DNA from: Nocardioides panzhihuensis
GTDB taxonomy: Bacteria; Actinomycetota; Actinomycetes; Propionibacteriales; Nocardioidaceae
Length of the DNA: 64,000 nucleotides
NCBI RefSeq assembly: GCF_013408335.1
Contig: NZ_JACBZR010000001.1
Coordinates: 4,751,501-4,815,500 of the forward strand
Direction of reading: 5' to 3'
Positions 25,739-35,358 of this stretch are shown piece after piece. The stretch's first letter is position 1, and the number at the start of each line of letters is the position of its first letter. The position numbers and the translations under genes are program-made. The notes beneath the pieces are model-generated. The model made no database searches. It saw only the letters and a program-made list of their open reading frames with translations, and was not told where the DNA came from.

Positions 25739-27789
25739 GCGCTCACCGCCGCGGCGCAGACCTTGAACTCCGGCATCCGCGAAGACGGGTCGAGGGCGTC
25801 GTTGGTCAGCCTGTTGGCGCCGACCCAGTGGAACGGGACGAAGACGGTGTCGGGGCGGATGGTGGTCACGATCCGCGCAGGCGCCTTCAGCTCCCCACGA
25901 GCGGTTCTTACGAGGACAGGGTCGCCGTCGTGAGCGCCGACCCGGTCCGCGAGCAGCGGGTGGAGCTCGACGAAGATGCCGTCGTCCGGCAGCTCCTTGA
26001 TCCGACGCGTCTGCGCACCGGACTGGTACTGGGCGAGGACCCGGCCGGTCGTGAGATGCAGCGGGAAGGCAGCCGAGGGCTGCTCCGCCGGACCGCTGTG
26101 GGCGACGTCGACGAACCGAGCCCGGCCATCGGGGTGGAAGAAGGCGTCGGCGAACAGACGCGGGGAGCCCTCGCTACCCTCCGGGCACGGCCAGAAGACC
26201 CCGTCCTCCTCCCGGATCCGGTCGTAGGTGATGTCGCTGTAGTCGGCCTTGCCGCCCTTCGACGCCGCCCGGAGCTCGGTGAAGATCTCCTCCGGGTCGG
26301 TCGACCAGGTCGAGGCGGCACCGAGGCGGTGGGCGAGGCCGGTGATGATGTCGAGGTCGTTCTTGACTCCGTCGGGCGGGCTGATCGCCTGGTTGCGCAG
26401 GATGACCCGGCCCTCGAGGTTGGTCATGGTGCCGGTCTCCTCGGCCCACTGGGTCACCGGCAGCACCACATCGGCGAGCGCGGCGGTCTCGCTCATCACC
26501 ATGTCGGCCACGACCAGCAGGTCCAGGTCGGCCAGGCGGGAGGCGACGTGCGAGGCGTTGGGGGCCGAGACGACGATGTTGGAGCCGAAGACCAGGAGGC
26601 TCTTGGGGCCGGCGGCGGTGCCGAGGGCGTCGAGGAGCTCGTAGGCAGAGCGCCCCTTACCTGGGATCGTCTCCGGATCGATCCCCCAGACCCCGGCGAC
26701 GTGCGCCCTGGCCGCGGGGTCGTCGATCATCCGGTAACCCGGAAGCTGGTCCGCCTTCTGGCCGTGCTCGCGACCGCCCTGGCCGTTGCCCTGTCCGGTC
26801 AGGCAGCCGTAGCCGGAGAAGGGCCGCCCCGGCATGCCGAGGGCGAGCGCGACGTTGAGCCAGGCCAGGACGGTGGCGGTGCCCTGTGCGTGCTGCTCGG
26901 CACCGCGCGCGGTCAGGACCATCACCTTCTCCGCCTTCGCCAGCAAGGAAGCGAGCTCGCGCAGCTGCGCGGCCTCGACCCCACTGACCCGCTCGACCAT
27001 CTCCGGCCACCAGGCGGCCACGGAGCGGCGTACGTCCTGGAAGCCTGTGGTGCGCTCGGCGATGTAGTCCTCGTCGACCGCGCCGGCCGCGTCGAGCAGG
27101 TGCAGCACACCGAGCGCGAGGGGCAGGTCGGTCCCGGGGACCGGCTGGAGGAAGAGGTCGGCACGCTCGCCGGTGGGGGTCAGTCGGGGGTCGATGACCA
27201 CCACGCGACCGCCCTTCTCCCGCAGTCTGTCGAGGTGACGGGCCGCCGGCGGCATCGTCTCGGCGAGGTTTGAGCCGACGAGCACGCAGACGTCGGTCTT
27301 CTCGATGTCAGCCAGCGGGAACGGCAGCCCGCGGTCGACGCCGAAGGCCTGGTTGCCGGCCGAGGCCGCCGAGGACATGCACCAGCGCCCGTTGTAGTCG
27401 ATCTGGGAGGTGCCGAGCGCGACCCGGGCGAACTTCCCGAGCTGGTACGCCTTCTCGTTGGTCAGCCCGCCGCCACCGAAGACGGCGTTGGCGTCGGCGC
27501 CATGGACCTCCCGAAGCTCGGCGAGCTTCGCCGCGATCAGGTCGAGCGCCTCGTCCCACGTCGTCGCGCTCCACTCCCCCGTCGCCCGATCGCGCACCAT
27601 CGGCGTCGTCAGCCGCTCCCGGCTCCCTCGCAGGCCGGCCGCCGTCCACCCCTTACGGCACAGTGCTCCCTCGTCCACCGGGCTGTGCTTGTTCGTCTGG
27701 GACCGCACACCCACCTCCAGACGGGGCCCTTTGCGTGAAAGGGTCATCCCGCACTGCAGACTGCAGTAAGGACAGTGGGTGTCGGTCAC
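25735..27789 (-). CDS. nasA: Assimilatory nitrate reductase catalytic subunit (molybdopterin)
   Basis: The 684-residue enzyme reduces nitrate to nitrite in the cytosol. The N-terminus has the [4Fe-4S] ligands in HCPYCSLQCGM and a fourth Cys in GALCRKGW, followed by the molybdopterin core with YNGRWCMSSAASAGNQAFG (the Cys as likely Mo ligand), VVVIDPRLTPTGERAD, GYGCLTGQGNGQGGREHGQ, and a C-terminal dinucleotide-binding domain starting FPLHLTTGRVLAQYQSG. It opens the operon nitrate reductase, reductase, nirB, nirD. Nitrogen control by GlnR is usual for such genes in actinobacteria, but I found no clear GlnR box upstream. Confidence 0.95.
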   Translation of the reverse strand: MTDTHCPYCSLQCGMTLSRKGPRLEVGVRSQTNKHSPVDEGALCRKGWTAAGLRGSRERLTTPMVRDRATGEWSATTWDEALDLIAAKLAELREVHGADANAVFGGGGLTNEKAYQLGKFARVALGTSQIDYNGRWCMSSAASAGNQAFGVDRGLPFPLADIEKTDVCVLVGSNLAETMPPAARHLDRLREKGGRVVVIDPRLTPTGERADLFLQPVPGTDLPLALGVLHLLDAAGAVDEDYIAERTTGFQDVRRSVAAWWPEMVERVSGVEAAQLRELASLLAKAEKVMVLTARGAEQHAQGTATVLAWLNVALALGMPGRPFSGYGCLTGQGNGQGGREHGQKADQLPGYRMIDDPAARAHVAGVWGIDPETIPGKGRSAYELLDALGTAAGPKSLLVFGSNIVVSAPNASHVASRLADLDLLVVADMVMSETAALADVVLPVTQWAEETGTMTNLEGRVILRNQAISPPDGVKNDLDIITGLAHRLGAASTWSTDPEEIFTELRAASKGGKADYSDITYDRIREEDGVFWPCPEGSEGSPRLFADAFFHPDGRARFVDVAHSGPAEQPSAAFPLHLTTGRVLAQYQSGAQTRRIKELPDDGIFVELHPLLADRVGAHDGDPVLVRTARGELKAPARIVTTIRPDTVFVPFHWVGANRLTNDALDPSSRMPEFKVCAAAVSA

Positions 27790-27911
27790 GCGTACTCACA
27801 CCGTTTCGGGTCGGGGGTGGGCAACCCCTACATTCCGGCGTCGACGTTTCGCACCGACCGGCCCTCCGTACCCCTTCCGTCAACTTCCGCTCACCACCTC
27901 ACAACCCAATT

Positions 27912-28068
27912 GCCGAGGCGTCACCCGCGTCGGCCGAAGCGTCACGCCCGTCGGCCGAGACGTCAGGTACGTCGGCCGAGTTGGCAGCGGGATGCCAACT
28001 CGAACAGCGGGAGCGACGCCTCGGCCGACCGGACTGACGCCTCGGCCGACGGGAGTGACGCCTCGGCG
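27912..28068. repeat. Nested palindrome array, copy 1
   Basis: Three to four tandem 21-bp units of the form GTCGGCCGAAGCGTCACGCCC run into a central hairpin (GAGTTGGCA-N6-TGCCAACTC, 27978-28001), then three units run back in reverse complement (GGGAGTGACGCCTCGGCCGAC type). The whole forms a palindrome of about 155 bp. It begins right after the stop of the ABC permease and sits upstream of the nitrate reductase gene. A second copy is at 43506-43601. Confidence 0.9.
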
Positions 28069-28069
28069 A

Positions 28070-28807
28070 TCAGGGAGTACGTCGCCGCAGGGTCGCCGAG
28101 CCGAGGGCGAGGCCGGCCACGACGAACCCGGCGACGACCGCCAGGTCGGCCCAGACCTCGCCGGTGTCGGTGGAGCCGACGAGGTGGGTCATCGCGTCGA
28201 CCGCGTAGGAGAGCGGCAGGACGTTGGAGATCGCCTCCAAGACGGTCGGCAGCGACTCGCGAGGCACCAGCAGTCCGCACAGCAGAATCTGCGGGACCAC
28301 GATCGCCGGCATGAACTGGACCGCCTGGAACTCGGTGGCCGCGAAGGCCGAGACGAGCAGCCCGAGCGCAGTGCCGAGGACGGCGTCGACGATCGCGACG
28401 AGCACGAGCAGCGCGACCGAACCGGTGATCTCCAACCCGAGCAGACCCACGCTGACCCCGACTGCCACACCCGACTGGACCGCGGCCAGGAGCCCGAACG
28501 CCAGTGCGTAGCCGAGCAGGAAGTCACCCTTGCCCAGCGGCATGGCGAGGAGTCGTTCCAGGGTCCCGGAAGACCGCTCCCGAAGTGTCGTCACCGAGGT
28601 GACCAGGAACATCACGATGAACGGGAAGATCGCCAGCAGTGCAGGGCCGATCCGGTCGAAGATCGGCGCCGGCGACTCCTCGTACATCCACCACAGCAGG
28701 CTCATCAGCAACGTCGGCAGGACCACCAGCATCACCAGGGTGCGGTGGTCGCGCCGGATCTGGGCGAGGACCCGCCCGGCCACGGCCAGAGTTCGTCGAA
28801 GGCTCAT
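28070..28807 (-). CDS. ABC-2 type exporter, permease subunit
   Basis: The 245-residue membrane protein has six hydrophobic segments and typical ABC-2 features: RTLVMLVVLPTLLMSLLWW at the start, a cytosolic RERSSGTLERLLAMPLGKG loop and FMPAIVVPQILLCGLLVP before the last pair. ATG 28805-28807 overlaps the stop of the ATPase gene by one base. With the ATPase it forms a two-gene exporter (DrrAB-like layout). The substrate cannot be told. A nested palindrome array directly follows the stop codon. Confidence 0.9.
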   Translation of the reverse strand: MSLRRTLAVAGRVLAQIRRDHRTLVMLVVLPTLLMSLLWWMYEESPAPIFDRIGPALLAIFPFIVMFLVTSVTTLRERSSGTLERLLAMPLGKGDFLLGYALAFGLLAAVQSGVAVGVSVGLLGLEITGSVALLVLVAIVDAVLGTALGLLVSAFAATEFQAVQFMPAIVVPQILLCGLLVPRESLPTVLEAISNVLPLSYAVDAMTHLVGSTDTGEVWADLAVVAGFVVAGLALGSATLRRRTP

Positions 28808-29520
28808 CACGCCGCTCCCTTCACCAGGGCCAGGAAGGCCTGCTCGATGTCGTCGGCGTTCGCCTTCTGCTTGATCTCCGCCGGGCTGCCGTCGGCGAGG
28901 ATCGCGCCTCCGCGCATCAGCAGCAGCCGGTCGCACCGCTCGGCCTCGTCCATCACGTGACTGGACACGATCACCGCCGCGCCCGCGGCCGCCAGGTCCC
29001 GGAAGGTGCCCCACAGCTGCTCGCGCAGCACCGGGTCGAGCCCGACGGTCGGCTCGTCGAGCACCAGCAGGTCCGGCGCGCCGAGCAACGCCGCCGCGAG
29101 CGAGACCCGGGAGCGCTGACCACCGGAGAGATCACGTACGACCTGGTGCTGGTGCGACACCAGGTCGACCGTCTCGACGACTTCCGAGACCGACGACGTC
29201 GGCGCACCGAGGATCCGAGCGAAGAACCGCAGATTCTCCGTGACCGTCAGGTCGTCATAGACGCTGGCAGCCTGGGTGACGTACCCGATCCGCTGTCGCA
29301 ACGATGCCGACCCGGCCGGGCTGCCGAGGACGATGACCGTCCCGGTCACCTTCGCCTGCACGCCGACCAGCGCCCGCATCAACGTCGTCTTACCGCACCC
29401 CGACGGCCCGAGCAGGCCGGTCACCTCACCGGCTCGGATGGAGAAGTCGAGATCGTGGAGGACCTCGCGCCTACCGCGTACGACCTTCAGGTCCTTCGCC
29501 ACGACCACGGTTTCCGTCAT
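28807..29520 (-). CDS. ABC-2 type exporter, ATP-binding subunit
   Basis: This 237-residue ATPase has Walker A GPSGCGKTT near residue 38, signature LSGGQRSRVSLA, Walker B LLVLDEP and the switch His in VSSHVMDEAERCD. It powers the adjacent six-helix permease. ATG 29520 is chosen because a GGGGG site precedes it; an ATG seven codons upstream lacks support. Likely substrates of such pairs are hydrophobic compounds or drugs, but nothing here defines it. Confidence 0.92.
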   Translation of the reverse strand: MTETVVVAKDLKVVRGRREVLHDLDFSIRAGEVTGLLGPSGCGKTTLMRALVGVQAKVTGTVIVLGSPAGSASLRQRIGYVTQAASVYDDLTVTENLRFFARILGAPTSSVSEVVETVDLVSHQHQVVRDLSGGQRSRVSLAAALLGAPDLLVLDEPTVGLDPVLREQLWGTFRDLAAAGAAVIVSSHVMDEAERCDRLLLMRGGAILADGSPAEIKQKANADDIEQAFLALVKGAA

Positions 29521-29574
29521 CCCCCGAATCTCCCACACCATCCCCGCCGGGTCTGCGGTTCCCGTTGCCCGGAT

Positions 29575-30762
29575 CTACTCCAGACGCCGAAGCCAGGCAG
29601 CGGGGCGGCCGACGAGCCACTCGAGCGGGCCCGGGCGGCCCCAGGCGGTGACGAGCGCGCCGATGCCCAGCACGACGAGCACGTGGACGACGTACGACCC
29701 GGGGGTCTCCGGCGGCCAGACGGCATCGGTCATCATCACCACGTGCAGGCTGTAGAGCGTCAGCGTCATCGTGCCGGCACCGAACAGCACCGCCATCCCG
29801 ACGCGCCACCGATCCGGCAGGCGCAGCGCGATCATCTGGCACGCGCCGATGACGAACATCGAGCTGCCGATCGTCTGCGCCAGGTCGAACGGCGTGGTCG
29901 AGTGCGGCGCGACGACCAGCAGCCACTGCCAGCCGCCGTCGATCGGCGTCTGTCCGTAGAGGCCGTGGCTCATCTCGGTCAGCGCGCTGTCGATGTCGGT
30001 CCCCGGATAGGTGCGCAGCAGCACCTCGGCGACCGACGGCAGCCGGGTCAGCCTCCCCGACAGCCAGGTGGCCGAGACGGAGATGATGACGCCGCCCGTC
30101 CAGAGGATCGAGACCACGATCCGGTTGCGCAGGTCGATGCGGCCGACGGCCATCCCGATCAGCAGGTAGGCGAGCCATGGGACAGCCGGGTAGTAGCCGG
30201 TGAAGAGCAGCTCGGCGAGAAGCCGGCCGGGCTCCAGCAGCTGGGACGGCTCCGGGCTGTCGAACTGCCGCGGCGGCAGCAGCGGGCGGATGCCCAGCGA
30301 CAGCAGCGGCCCCACGACGATCCAGGCCGCGCCGAGCAGCCACAGCCACCGCGCCCGCAGCCCGAGGAACGGGATGCCGATCAGGAACAGCATGCCGTAG
30401 TAGGTCAGGATGATCGCGATGTCGGTGCCGAGCGACCCGAGCACCAGCCCGAGCGCGGCGATCAGCACCGCCCGCGCGGCGAGCCCCAGCGAACGTGACC
30501 CGAGCGCCCACCCCCGCACCGGCGTCTGACGCCCGGTCATCAGCGCCAGGCTGACACCGGCCAGCACCGCGAAGAGCGCCGCGGACCGGCCACCGGCCAC
30601 CTCTTGGATCCTGGTCAGCTCCCCGGAGGCGTCAACCGGGTCGAGCACGTGCGTGGCCATCATCCCCAGCAGCGCCAGGCACCGCGCGGCATCGACCCCG
30701 ACGAGACGCGTCGAGAGCCGATCGGAGAGGCGGTCGGCGACGGAGGACGAGGAGGCGGACAT
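29575..30762 (-). CDS. Membrane acyltransferase-like protein (DUF1624/HGSNAT-like)
   Basis: The 395-residue protein has about ten membrane segments. The first region LVGVDAARCLALLGMMATH, including the late His, and the following GRSAALFAVLAGVSLALM match the heparan-glucosaminide N-acetyltransferase-like family, in which that His takes part in acetyl transfer across the membrane. C-terminal GTMTLTLYSLHVVMM is also typical. Substrate is unknown. It is divergent from an MFS gene with only 74 bp between the two starts. Confidence 0.82.
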   Translation of the reverse strand: MSASSSSVADRLSDRLSTRLVGVDAARCLALLGMMATHVLDPVDASGELTRIQEVAGGRSAALFAVLAGVSLALMTGRQTPVRGWALGSRSLGLAARAVLIAALGLVLGSLGTDIAIILTYYGMLFLIGIPFLGLRARWLWLLGAAWIVVGPLLSLGIRPLLPPRQFDSPEPSQLLEPGRLLAELLFTGYYPAVPWLAYLLIGMAVGRIDLRNRIVVSILWTGGVIISVSATWLSGRLTRLPSVAEVLLRTYPGTDIDSALTEMSHGLYGQTPIDGGWQWLLVVAPHSTTPFDLAQTIGSSMFVIGACQMIALRLPDRWRVGMAVLFGAGTMTLTLYSLHVVMMTDAVWPPETPGSYVVHVLVVLGIGALVTAWGRPGPLEWLVGRPAAWLRRLE

Positions 30763-30836
30763 CGACCCAAGAGTAGAGATATGTCACGTACGCGCCAGGT
30801 TCACCCGGACATGCCGCCTGATCTACCGTGAGAACG

Positions 30837-32042
30837 ATGTCCGTAGACGCCTCCCTGACCCGTGAATGGGTAGGCCATGACGCCGGCAGCAGCGGCTACC
30901 GGCGGATCCTGATCGGCCTCTTCGCGGCCGGGATCGCGACCTTCGGGCAGATGTACTCCACCCAGGGCATCCTCCCGACCGTCGCGCAGGCGCTCGAGGT
31001 CAACGAGGCCTCAGCAGCGCTCACCGTCTCCACCGCCACCCTCGGCCTCGCGGTCAGCGTCCTCGGCTGGTCGTGGGTGGCCGACCGCATCGGCCGGGCC
31101 CCGGCGATGAAGATCGCGCTCTCCCTCTCCCTCGTCCTCGGTCTGCTCACCCCGCTCGCCCCCGGCTTCACCACGCTCCTCGTCCTGCGCACCCTCGAAG
31201 GGCTCGCTCTCGGCGGCGTACCGGCCCTCGCGGTCGCCTACCTGGCCGAGGAGATCCACGTACGCCACGTCAGCCTCGCCGCGGCCATCTACATCTCCGG
31301 CACCACCGTCGGTGGCCTCCTGGGTCGGGTCATCACCGGGCCGTCCGCCGACCTCGGCGGCTGGCGGCTGGGCGTCGCCGCGGGCGGCGTCCTCTCCGCG
31401 ATCGCCGCGATCATCGCCATCACCCTGATCCCGCGAGCTCGGGGCTGGGTCCGCCCGACGGGCAGGCCGACCACCTCCGTACGCGAAGGGGTGCTCGCCA
31501 ACCTCCGCGACCCGGGCATGCTCGTCCTCTACGGGCAGGCGGCGCTGTTGATGGGCGGGTTCGTGGCAACGTACAACTATCTGGGGTTCCGCCTCGAACG
31601 CGAGCCCTTCGGGCTGCCGGTGGCGATCTCGAGCCAGATCTTCTTCGCCTACCTCGGCGGCACCGTGTCGTCCTCGGTCGCGGGCCGCCTGGCTGCCACC
31701 CACGGACGGCGAAAGGTCATGCTGACCTGCGTCGTCATCACCATCGTCGGCGTCGCGATGACCCTCCCGGACAACCTCGCGATCGTGCTGACCGGCCTCC
31801 TCGTCCTCACCACCGGCTTCTTCGGCGCCCACGGCGTCGCCTCGGGCTGGGTGGGCGCCCGCGCCCGGGTCGGAAAAGCCCAGGCCAGCGCCCTCTACAA
31901 CCTCTTCTACTACGGCGGCTCGAGCCTGTTCGGGTGGCTGCTCGGCTATGCGTACGTCGTCGGCTGGTGGGGCCTCGCCACCACCGTCATCGCCCTGGCG
32001 CTGATCTCGCTGACCTGGTCCTGGTTCGCCGCCCGCGACTGA
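30837..32042 (+). CDS. MFS transporter (YnfM-like)
   Basis: The 401-residue protein has 12 membrane segments in two halves, with the motif A-like VADRIGRAPAMK after helix 2 and GRVITGPSADLGGWR in the first half. It resembles YnfM/arabinose-efflux-type exporters. ATG 30837 is the likely start; GTG 30828 is an alternative. It is divergent from the acyltransferase-like gene, and a REP-like element follows its stop. The substrate is not known. Confidence 0.9.
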   Translation: MSVDASLTREWVGHDAGSSGYRRILIGLFAAGIATFGQMYSTQGILPTVAQALEVNEASAALTVSTATLGLAVSVLGWSWVADRIGRAPAMKIALSLSLVLGLLTPLAPGFTTLLVLRTLEGLALGGVPALAVAYLAEEIHVRHVSLAAAIYISGTTVGGLLGRVITGPSADLGGWRLGVAAGGVLSAIAAIIAITLIPRARGWVRPTGRPTTSVREGVLANLRDPGMLVLYGQAALLMGGFVATYNYLGFRLEREPFGLPVAISSQIFFAYLGGTVSSSVAGRLAATHGRRKVMLTCVVITIVGVAMTLPDNLAIVLTGLLVLTTGFFGAHGVASGWVGARARVGKAQASALYNLFYYGGSSLFGWLLGYAYVVGWWGLATTVIALALISLTWSWFAARD

Positions 32043-32074
32043 CCGTCTCCGCTGGTCGAAGTCGAACCCTCACC

Positions 32075-32202
32075 GCTGGTCGAGCCGGATTCGTGAGGAA
32101 CGAACGAATCCGTGTCGAGACCAACACAGTCCCCTCGACGCTCGATCAGACCGTGTTGGTCTCGACACGCCTCCGCCTAGCGGCTCCGGCGGCTCGACCA
32201 GC
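32075..32202. repeat. Palindromic REP-like element, copy 2
   Basis: Outer arms GCTGGTCGAGCC (32075-32086) and GGCTCGACCAGC (32191-32202) enclose an inner perfect 17-bp inverted repeat (32111-32127 with 32153-32169). The left arm holds its own hairpin GGATTCGT/ACGAATCC (32087-32111) and the right arm a GC-rich one. The last 47 bp are identical to copy 1 at 18673-18719. It lies between convergent genes. Confidence 0.9.
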
Positions 32203-32213
32203 GGGGTCGGGGG

Positions 32214-32984
32214 TCAGATGCGGAAGTGCTCCCGCGCAAACTCGAGCGACTCGCGCAGGTCGGCGATGCGCCCGGCCCGCGAGCCGGACTTGCGGGTGTT
32301 GATCTCCAGCACGATCTCGCCCTCGAAGCCTGACGCGGCCAGATGACGGAGAAAACGGTCGGCGCCCATGTGGCCGCGGCCGGGAACGAGGTGCTCGTCC
32401 TTGGCCGAGCCGGTGCCGTCGGTGAGGTGGACGTGCCGGAGCCGGGGGCCCAGCCGCTTCGCCATCTCGATCACGTCATCACCGGCGATCGCGGCGTGGG
32501 AGAGGTCGATGGTGGTGTTCGCGTACTCCTCGGTCGAGGGGTCCCAGTGGGGCAGATACATCTGCGTGGCCCGCTTGGCCGCCCGCCACGGGTACATGTT
32601 CTCCACCGCGAAACGCAGGCCGGTCGATCGCTCCAGCGTGGCGATCCCCTCCACGAAGCCGACCGCGTACTCGCGCTGCCAGCGGAACGGCGGGTGGACG
32701 ACGACCACCTCCGCCCCGACCTCGACGGCCATCTCGGCCGACCGCTCGAGCTTGCCCCAGGGCTCGAAGCCCCAGACCTGCTGGGTGAACAGCAGCGTCG
32801 GCGCGTGGATCGCGACGATCGGCAGGCCGTGGTGCTCGGAGAGCTGCTTGACCGCATGGGTCTGCTGGGAGAGGGCATCGAGCCCGACCATCACCTCGAC
32901 ACCGTCGTAGCCCACCTCGGCCGCATAGGCGAAGCCGTGGGCAGTCGACTCTGGATAGGTCGAGGACGTCGACAACGAGATCAT
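32214..32984 (-). CDS. Sugar phosphate isomerase/epimerase-like TIM-barrel protein
   Basis: The 256-residue protein belongs to the xylose isomerase-like TIM-barrel family (AP endonuclease 2 superfamily). Metal-ligand positions seen include E and H residues in VVVHPPFRW, FAVENMYPW, TIDLSHAAI, LRHVHLTDG and EIVLEINTRKSG. ATG 32984 has a strong AGGAG site. It is adjacent to the Ppx/GppA phosphatase on the same strand, an arrangement also seen in mycobacteria (Rv0496-Rv0498 region). The substrate is unknown. Confidence 0.88.
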   Translation of the reverse strand: MISLSTSSTYPESTAHGFAYAAEVGYDGVEVMVGLDALSQQTHAVKQLSEHHGLPIVAIHAPTLLFTQQVWGFEPWGKLERSAEMAVEVGAEVVVVHPPFRWQREYAVGFVEGIATLERSTGLRFAVENMYPWRAAKRATQMYLPHWDPSTEEYANTTIDLSHAAIAGDDVIEMAKRLGPRLRHVHLTDGTGSAKDEHLVPGRGHMGADRFLRHLAASGFEGEIVLEINTRKSGSRAGRIADLRESLEFAREHFRI

Positions 32985-32994
32985 CGCGGGTCTC

Positions 32995-33951
32995 CTATTC
33001 GGCCCTTCCAAGAGTGGAATCCCCGATGAAGGACAGGTGGTCCATGCGGTCGAGGATCAGCCCCTCACGCAGCGCCCAGGGGCAGATCTCGAAGGACGGC
33101 AGGTCGAAGATGTCGAGGCACGCCTCGGCGACCAGCGCCCCCGGGATGATCTGGTGAGCTCGCGACGGGCTGACCCCGGGCAGCTCGGAGAGCTCCTCGA
33201 GCGACATGTCCAACAGCTTCGGGATCCAGCGGCGCAGCTCGGCCAGCGACAGCTCGCGGCGCACCCGCAGCCCCTCACCGCTCGGCGCGGCACCGCAGAT
33301 GCGCGCCAGCGAGCGGAACGTCTTCGAGGTCGCCACTGCCATCTCCGGACGGCCACCGCGCAGTATCTTGCCCGCGTCCTCGGCGATCGCGGCGCGGATC
33401 GTCCGGCGCATCTCGCGCAGCTCGTCGTCGGTCGGCCGGTCACCGGAGTAGCTGCGCGCGAGCCGGCCGGCGCCGAGCGGCAGCGACCACGCGACGTACG
33501 GCTGCTCGTCGAGTCCGGCCGCGATCTCCAGCGAACCGCCGCCGATGTCGAAGACGGCGAGCCGTCCCGCGGACCAGCCGAACCAGCGTCGTACGGCCAA
33601 GAAGGTCAGCCGCGCCTCGTCGTCACCTGGAAGGACCTCGATCTCGACCCCGGTCTCGGCATGGACGCGGTCCAGCACCTCCTGCGAGTTGCCCGCATCC
33701 CGCACCGCCGAGGTCGCGAAGGCCAGCATCTCGGCGACCCCCTTCTCCTCCGCGACCGCCACCGAGTCGCGGGTGAACGCGACCAGCGCCTCGATCCCCT
33801 GCTCGGTCACGTCTCCCGCGTCGTCGAGATGCTCCGCGAGCCGCAGAGGCTGCTTGAACGAGTACGCCGGGAGCGGGGCTGCCCCGCCGTGGGCGTCGAC
33901 CACGAGCAGGTGTCCCGTGTTCGATCCGATGTCGAGTACGCCCAGACGCAT
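32995..33951 (-). CDS. Ppx/GppA family phosphatase (exopolyphosphatase-like)
   Basis: The 318-residue protein has the ASKHA fold of exopolyphosphatases: phosphate-binding [14 protein letters not shown] at the N-terminus, [27 protein letters not shown] and [11 protein letters not shown]. It lacks the C-terminal HD domain of E. coli GppA, like the short actinobacterial Ppx1 type. It may release phosphate from short polyphosphate or act on guanosine pentaphosphate. It is transcribed ahead of the TIM-barrel gene, 10 bp apart. Confidence 0.9.
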   Translation of the reverse strand: MRLGVLDIGSNTGHLLVVDAHGGAAPLPAYSFKQPLRLAEHLDDAGDVTEQGIEALVAFTRDSVAVAEEKGVAEMLAFATSAVRDAGNSQEVLDRVHAETGVEIEVLPGDDEARLTFLAVRRWFGWSAGRLAVFDIGGGSLEIAAGLDEQPYVAWSLPLGAGRLARSYSGDRPTDDELREMRRTIRAAIAEDAGKILRGGRPEMAVATSKTFRSLARICGAAPSGEGLRVRRELSLAELRRWIPKLLDMSLEELSELPGVSPSRAHQIIPGALVAEACLDIFDLPSFEICPWALREGLILDRMDHLSFIGDSTLGRAE

Positions 33952-34010
33952 GGCTCTACGCTACTTCGCCGGGCGTACCTCGTGTTCCAAAGGTTGCCCA
34001 GCGGGCGATT

Positions 34011-35270
34011 TCAGCGGCTGGAGGTAGCCGAAGCGCGCTCGAGCTCGAGGGCCGCCGCCGGGGCAGGCTCCCCGATCCGGGCGTTGACGACTCCCGCGAG
34101 GACGACCACCAGCGCGGCAGCCGCAGGCATGACCAGGGCCGCCTCGGTGCCCCAGCGTTCGGCGATCTCGCCGGTGACCGCGGAGGCGAGGGACTGCCCG
34201 AGGATCACGCCGGAGCCGAGCATGGTCATCACTGTGGCCGAGCGGCCGACCGGGCTGCGGCGGGCACCGAGGCCGTACTGCGTGACCAGGGTCGGACCGA
34301 TCCCGATGCCGACGATCAGCAGCGCGATCACCATCCCGGTCAGCGAGGACACCGCCGGCAGCGCGAGGGCGCCGGCGAGCATCACGCCGCCGAAGACCAG
34401 CCACCGCGCGGTCGGCGTGAAGCCCACCGGGAAGGCCGCGACGCCGAGCGCCAGCGCGGCGGAGCCGACGCCCATCGCGGCGTAGATCAGGCCGGCCTCC
34501 TCCGGGCGCCCGTGGTCGGCCATGAACGCGGTCAGCGAGGTGAGCATCGAGCCGAAGAAGAGACCGACGCCGAGGATGCCGACCACGACGACGACCACGC
34601 CCGGACGGGCGAGCTCACGGGCGGAGCCCGCGGCCGGCGTACGTCCAGCAGTCGCCTGCGCGGTCGCGGCGCTCGGGTGGACGGCGAAGGCCGAGACGAA
34701 GATCAGGGTGAGCACCGCAGCGGCGACGACCGGCGCCCACGGGTCGATCGTCACGGCGAGGACGCCGGCGACGACCGGGCCGACGATGAAGACGATCTCG
34801 TCGGCCGCCGACTCGTAGGCCATCGTCGAGTTGAGCACCCGCACGCGGCGCGTCGGGACGATGTGCCCGGAGATGATCGCGAACAGCCGAGACCGCGACA
34901 ACGGTGCGATCTGCGGGGCGGTCGCACCGACCAGGAACGCCACCGCCAGCACCGCCACGTCCGGCAGCGGGCTGTAGACCACCCAGGCCATGGCCGCCAG
35001 CGCAGCGCTGCTGAGGACACTGATCACCAGCAGTACGCGACGCTGACCGAACCGGTCGACGGCCGCACCCAGAAGCGGGCCGCACGTCGCGGCACCGATC
35101 CCCACCAACGCCGAGTTCAGACCACCGAGCGCCAGCGAGCCGCGGCCCGCGACGACCAGCGTCAGCACACCGACGACCATCATCGCGTACGGCATCCGCG
35201 CGACCAGCGCGAGCGGGAAGTACGTCTTCCCGACGGCGCGAACCAGTCTCTGCTCGCCCTGCCTTGACAT
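34011..35270 (-). CDS. MFS transporter
   Basis: The 419-residue protein has 12 hydrophobic segments and the motif A-like AAVDRFGQRRVLLV after helix 2; the middle loop is Ala/Thr-rich. ATG 35270 has a GGGAGG site nine bases upstream; longer upstream readings are not supported. A 16-bp TetR-type palindrome lies 89 bp upstream of the start, suggesting ligand-controlled efflux. No TetR gene is next to it. Substrate is unknown. Confidence 0.88.
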   Translation of the reverse strand: MSRQGEQRLVRAVGKTYFPLALVARMPYAMMVVGVLTLVVAGRGSLALGGLNSALVGIGAATCGPLLGAAVDRFGQRRVLLVISVLSSAALAAMAWVVYSPLPDVAVLAVAFLVGATAPQIAPLSRSRLFAIISGHIVPTRRVRVLNSTMAYESAADEIVFIVGPVVAGVLAVTIDPWAPVVAAAVLTLIFVSAFAVHPSAATAQATAGRTPAAGSARELARPGVVVVVVGILGVGLFFGSMLTSLTAFMADHGRPEEAGLIYAAMGVGSAALALGVAAFPVGFTPTARWLVFGGVMLAGALALPAVSSLTGMVIALLIVGIGIGPTLVTQYGLGARRSPVGRSATVMTMLGSGVILGQSLASAVTGEIAERWGTEAALVMPAAAALVVVLAGVVNARIGEPAPAAALELERASATSSR

Positions 35271-35358
35271 CACTTTCGAACCTCCCGCTGCGAACCGCGG
35301 CTCTGTGCCGCCTTGGTCCGCCGGCGGGGCCAGCGCGAGGTGATACACACGAAGAAAA

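Noticed and set aside
27790..27911. GlnR box upstream of the nitrate reductase gene
   Set aside because: GAAAC words occur twice on the minus strand, but not with the GTNAC-N6-GAAAC spacing; I do not claim a site.
27912..28068. CRISPR array
   Set aside because: The units invert around a central hairpin, have no unique spacers of constant length and no cas genes are near; it is a palindromic repeat.
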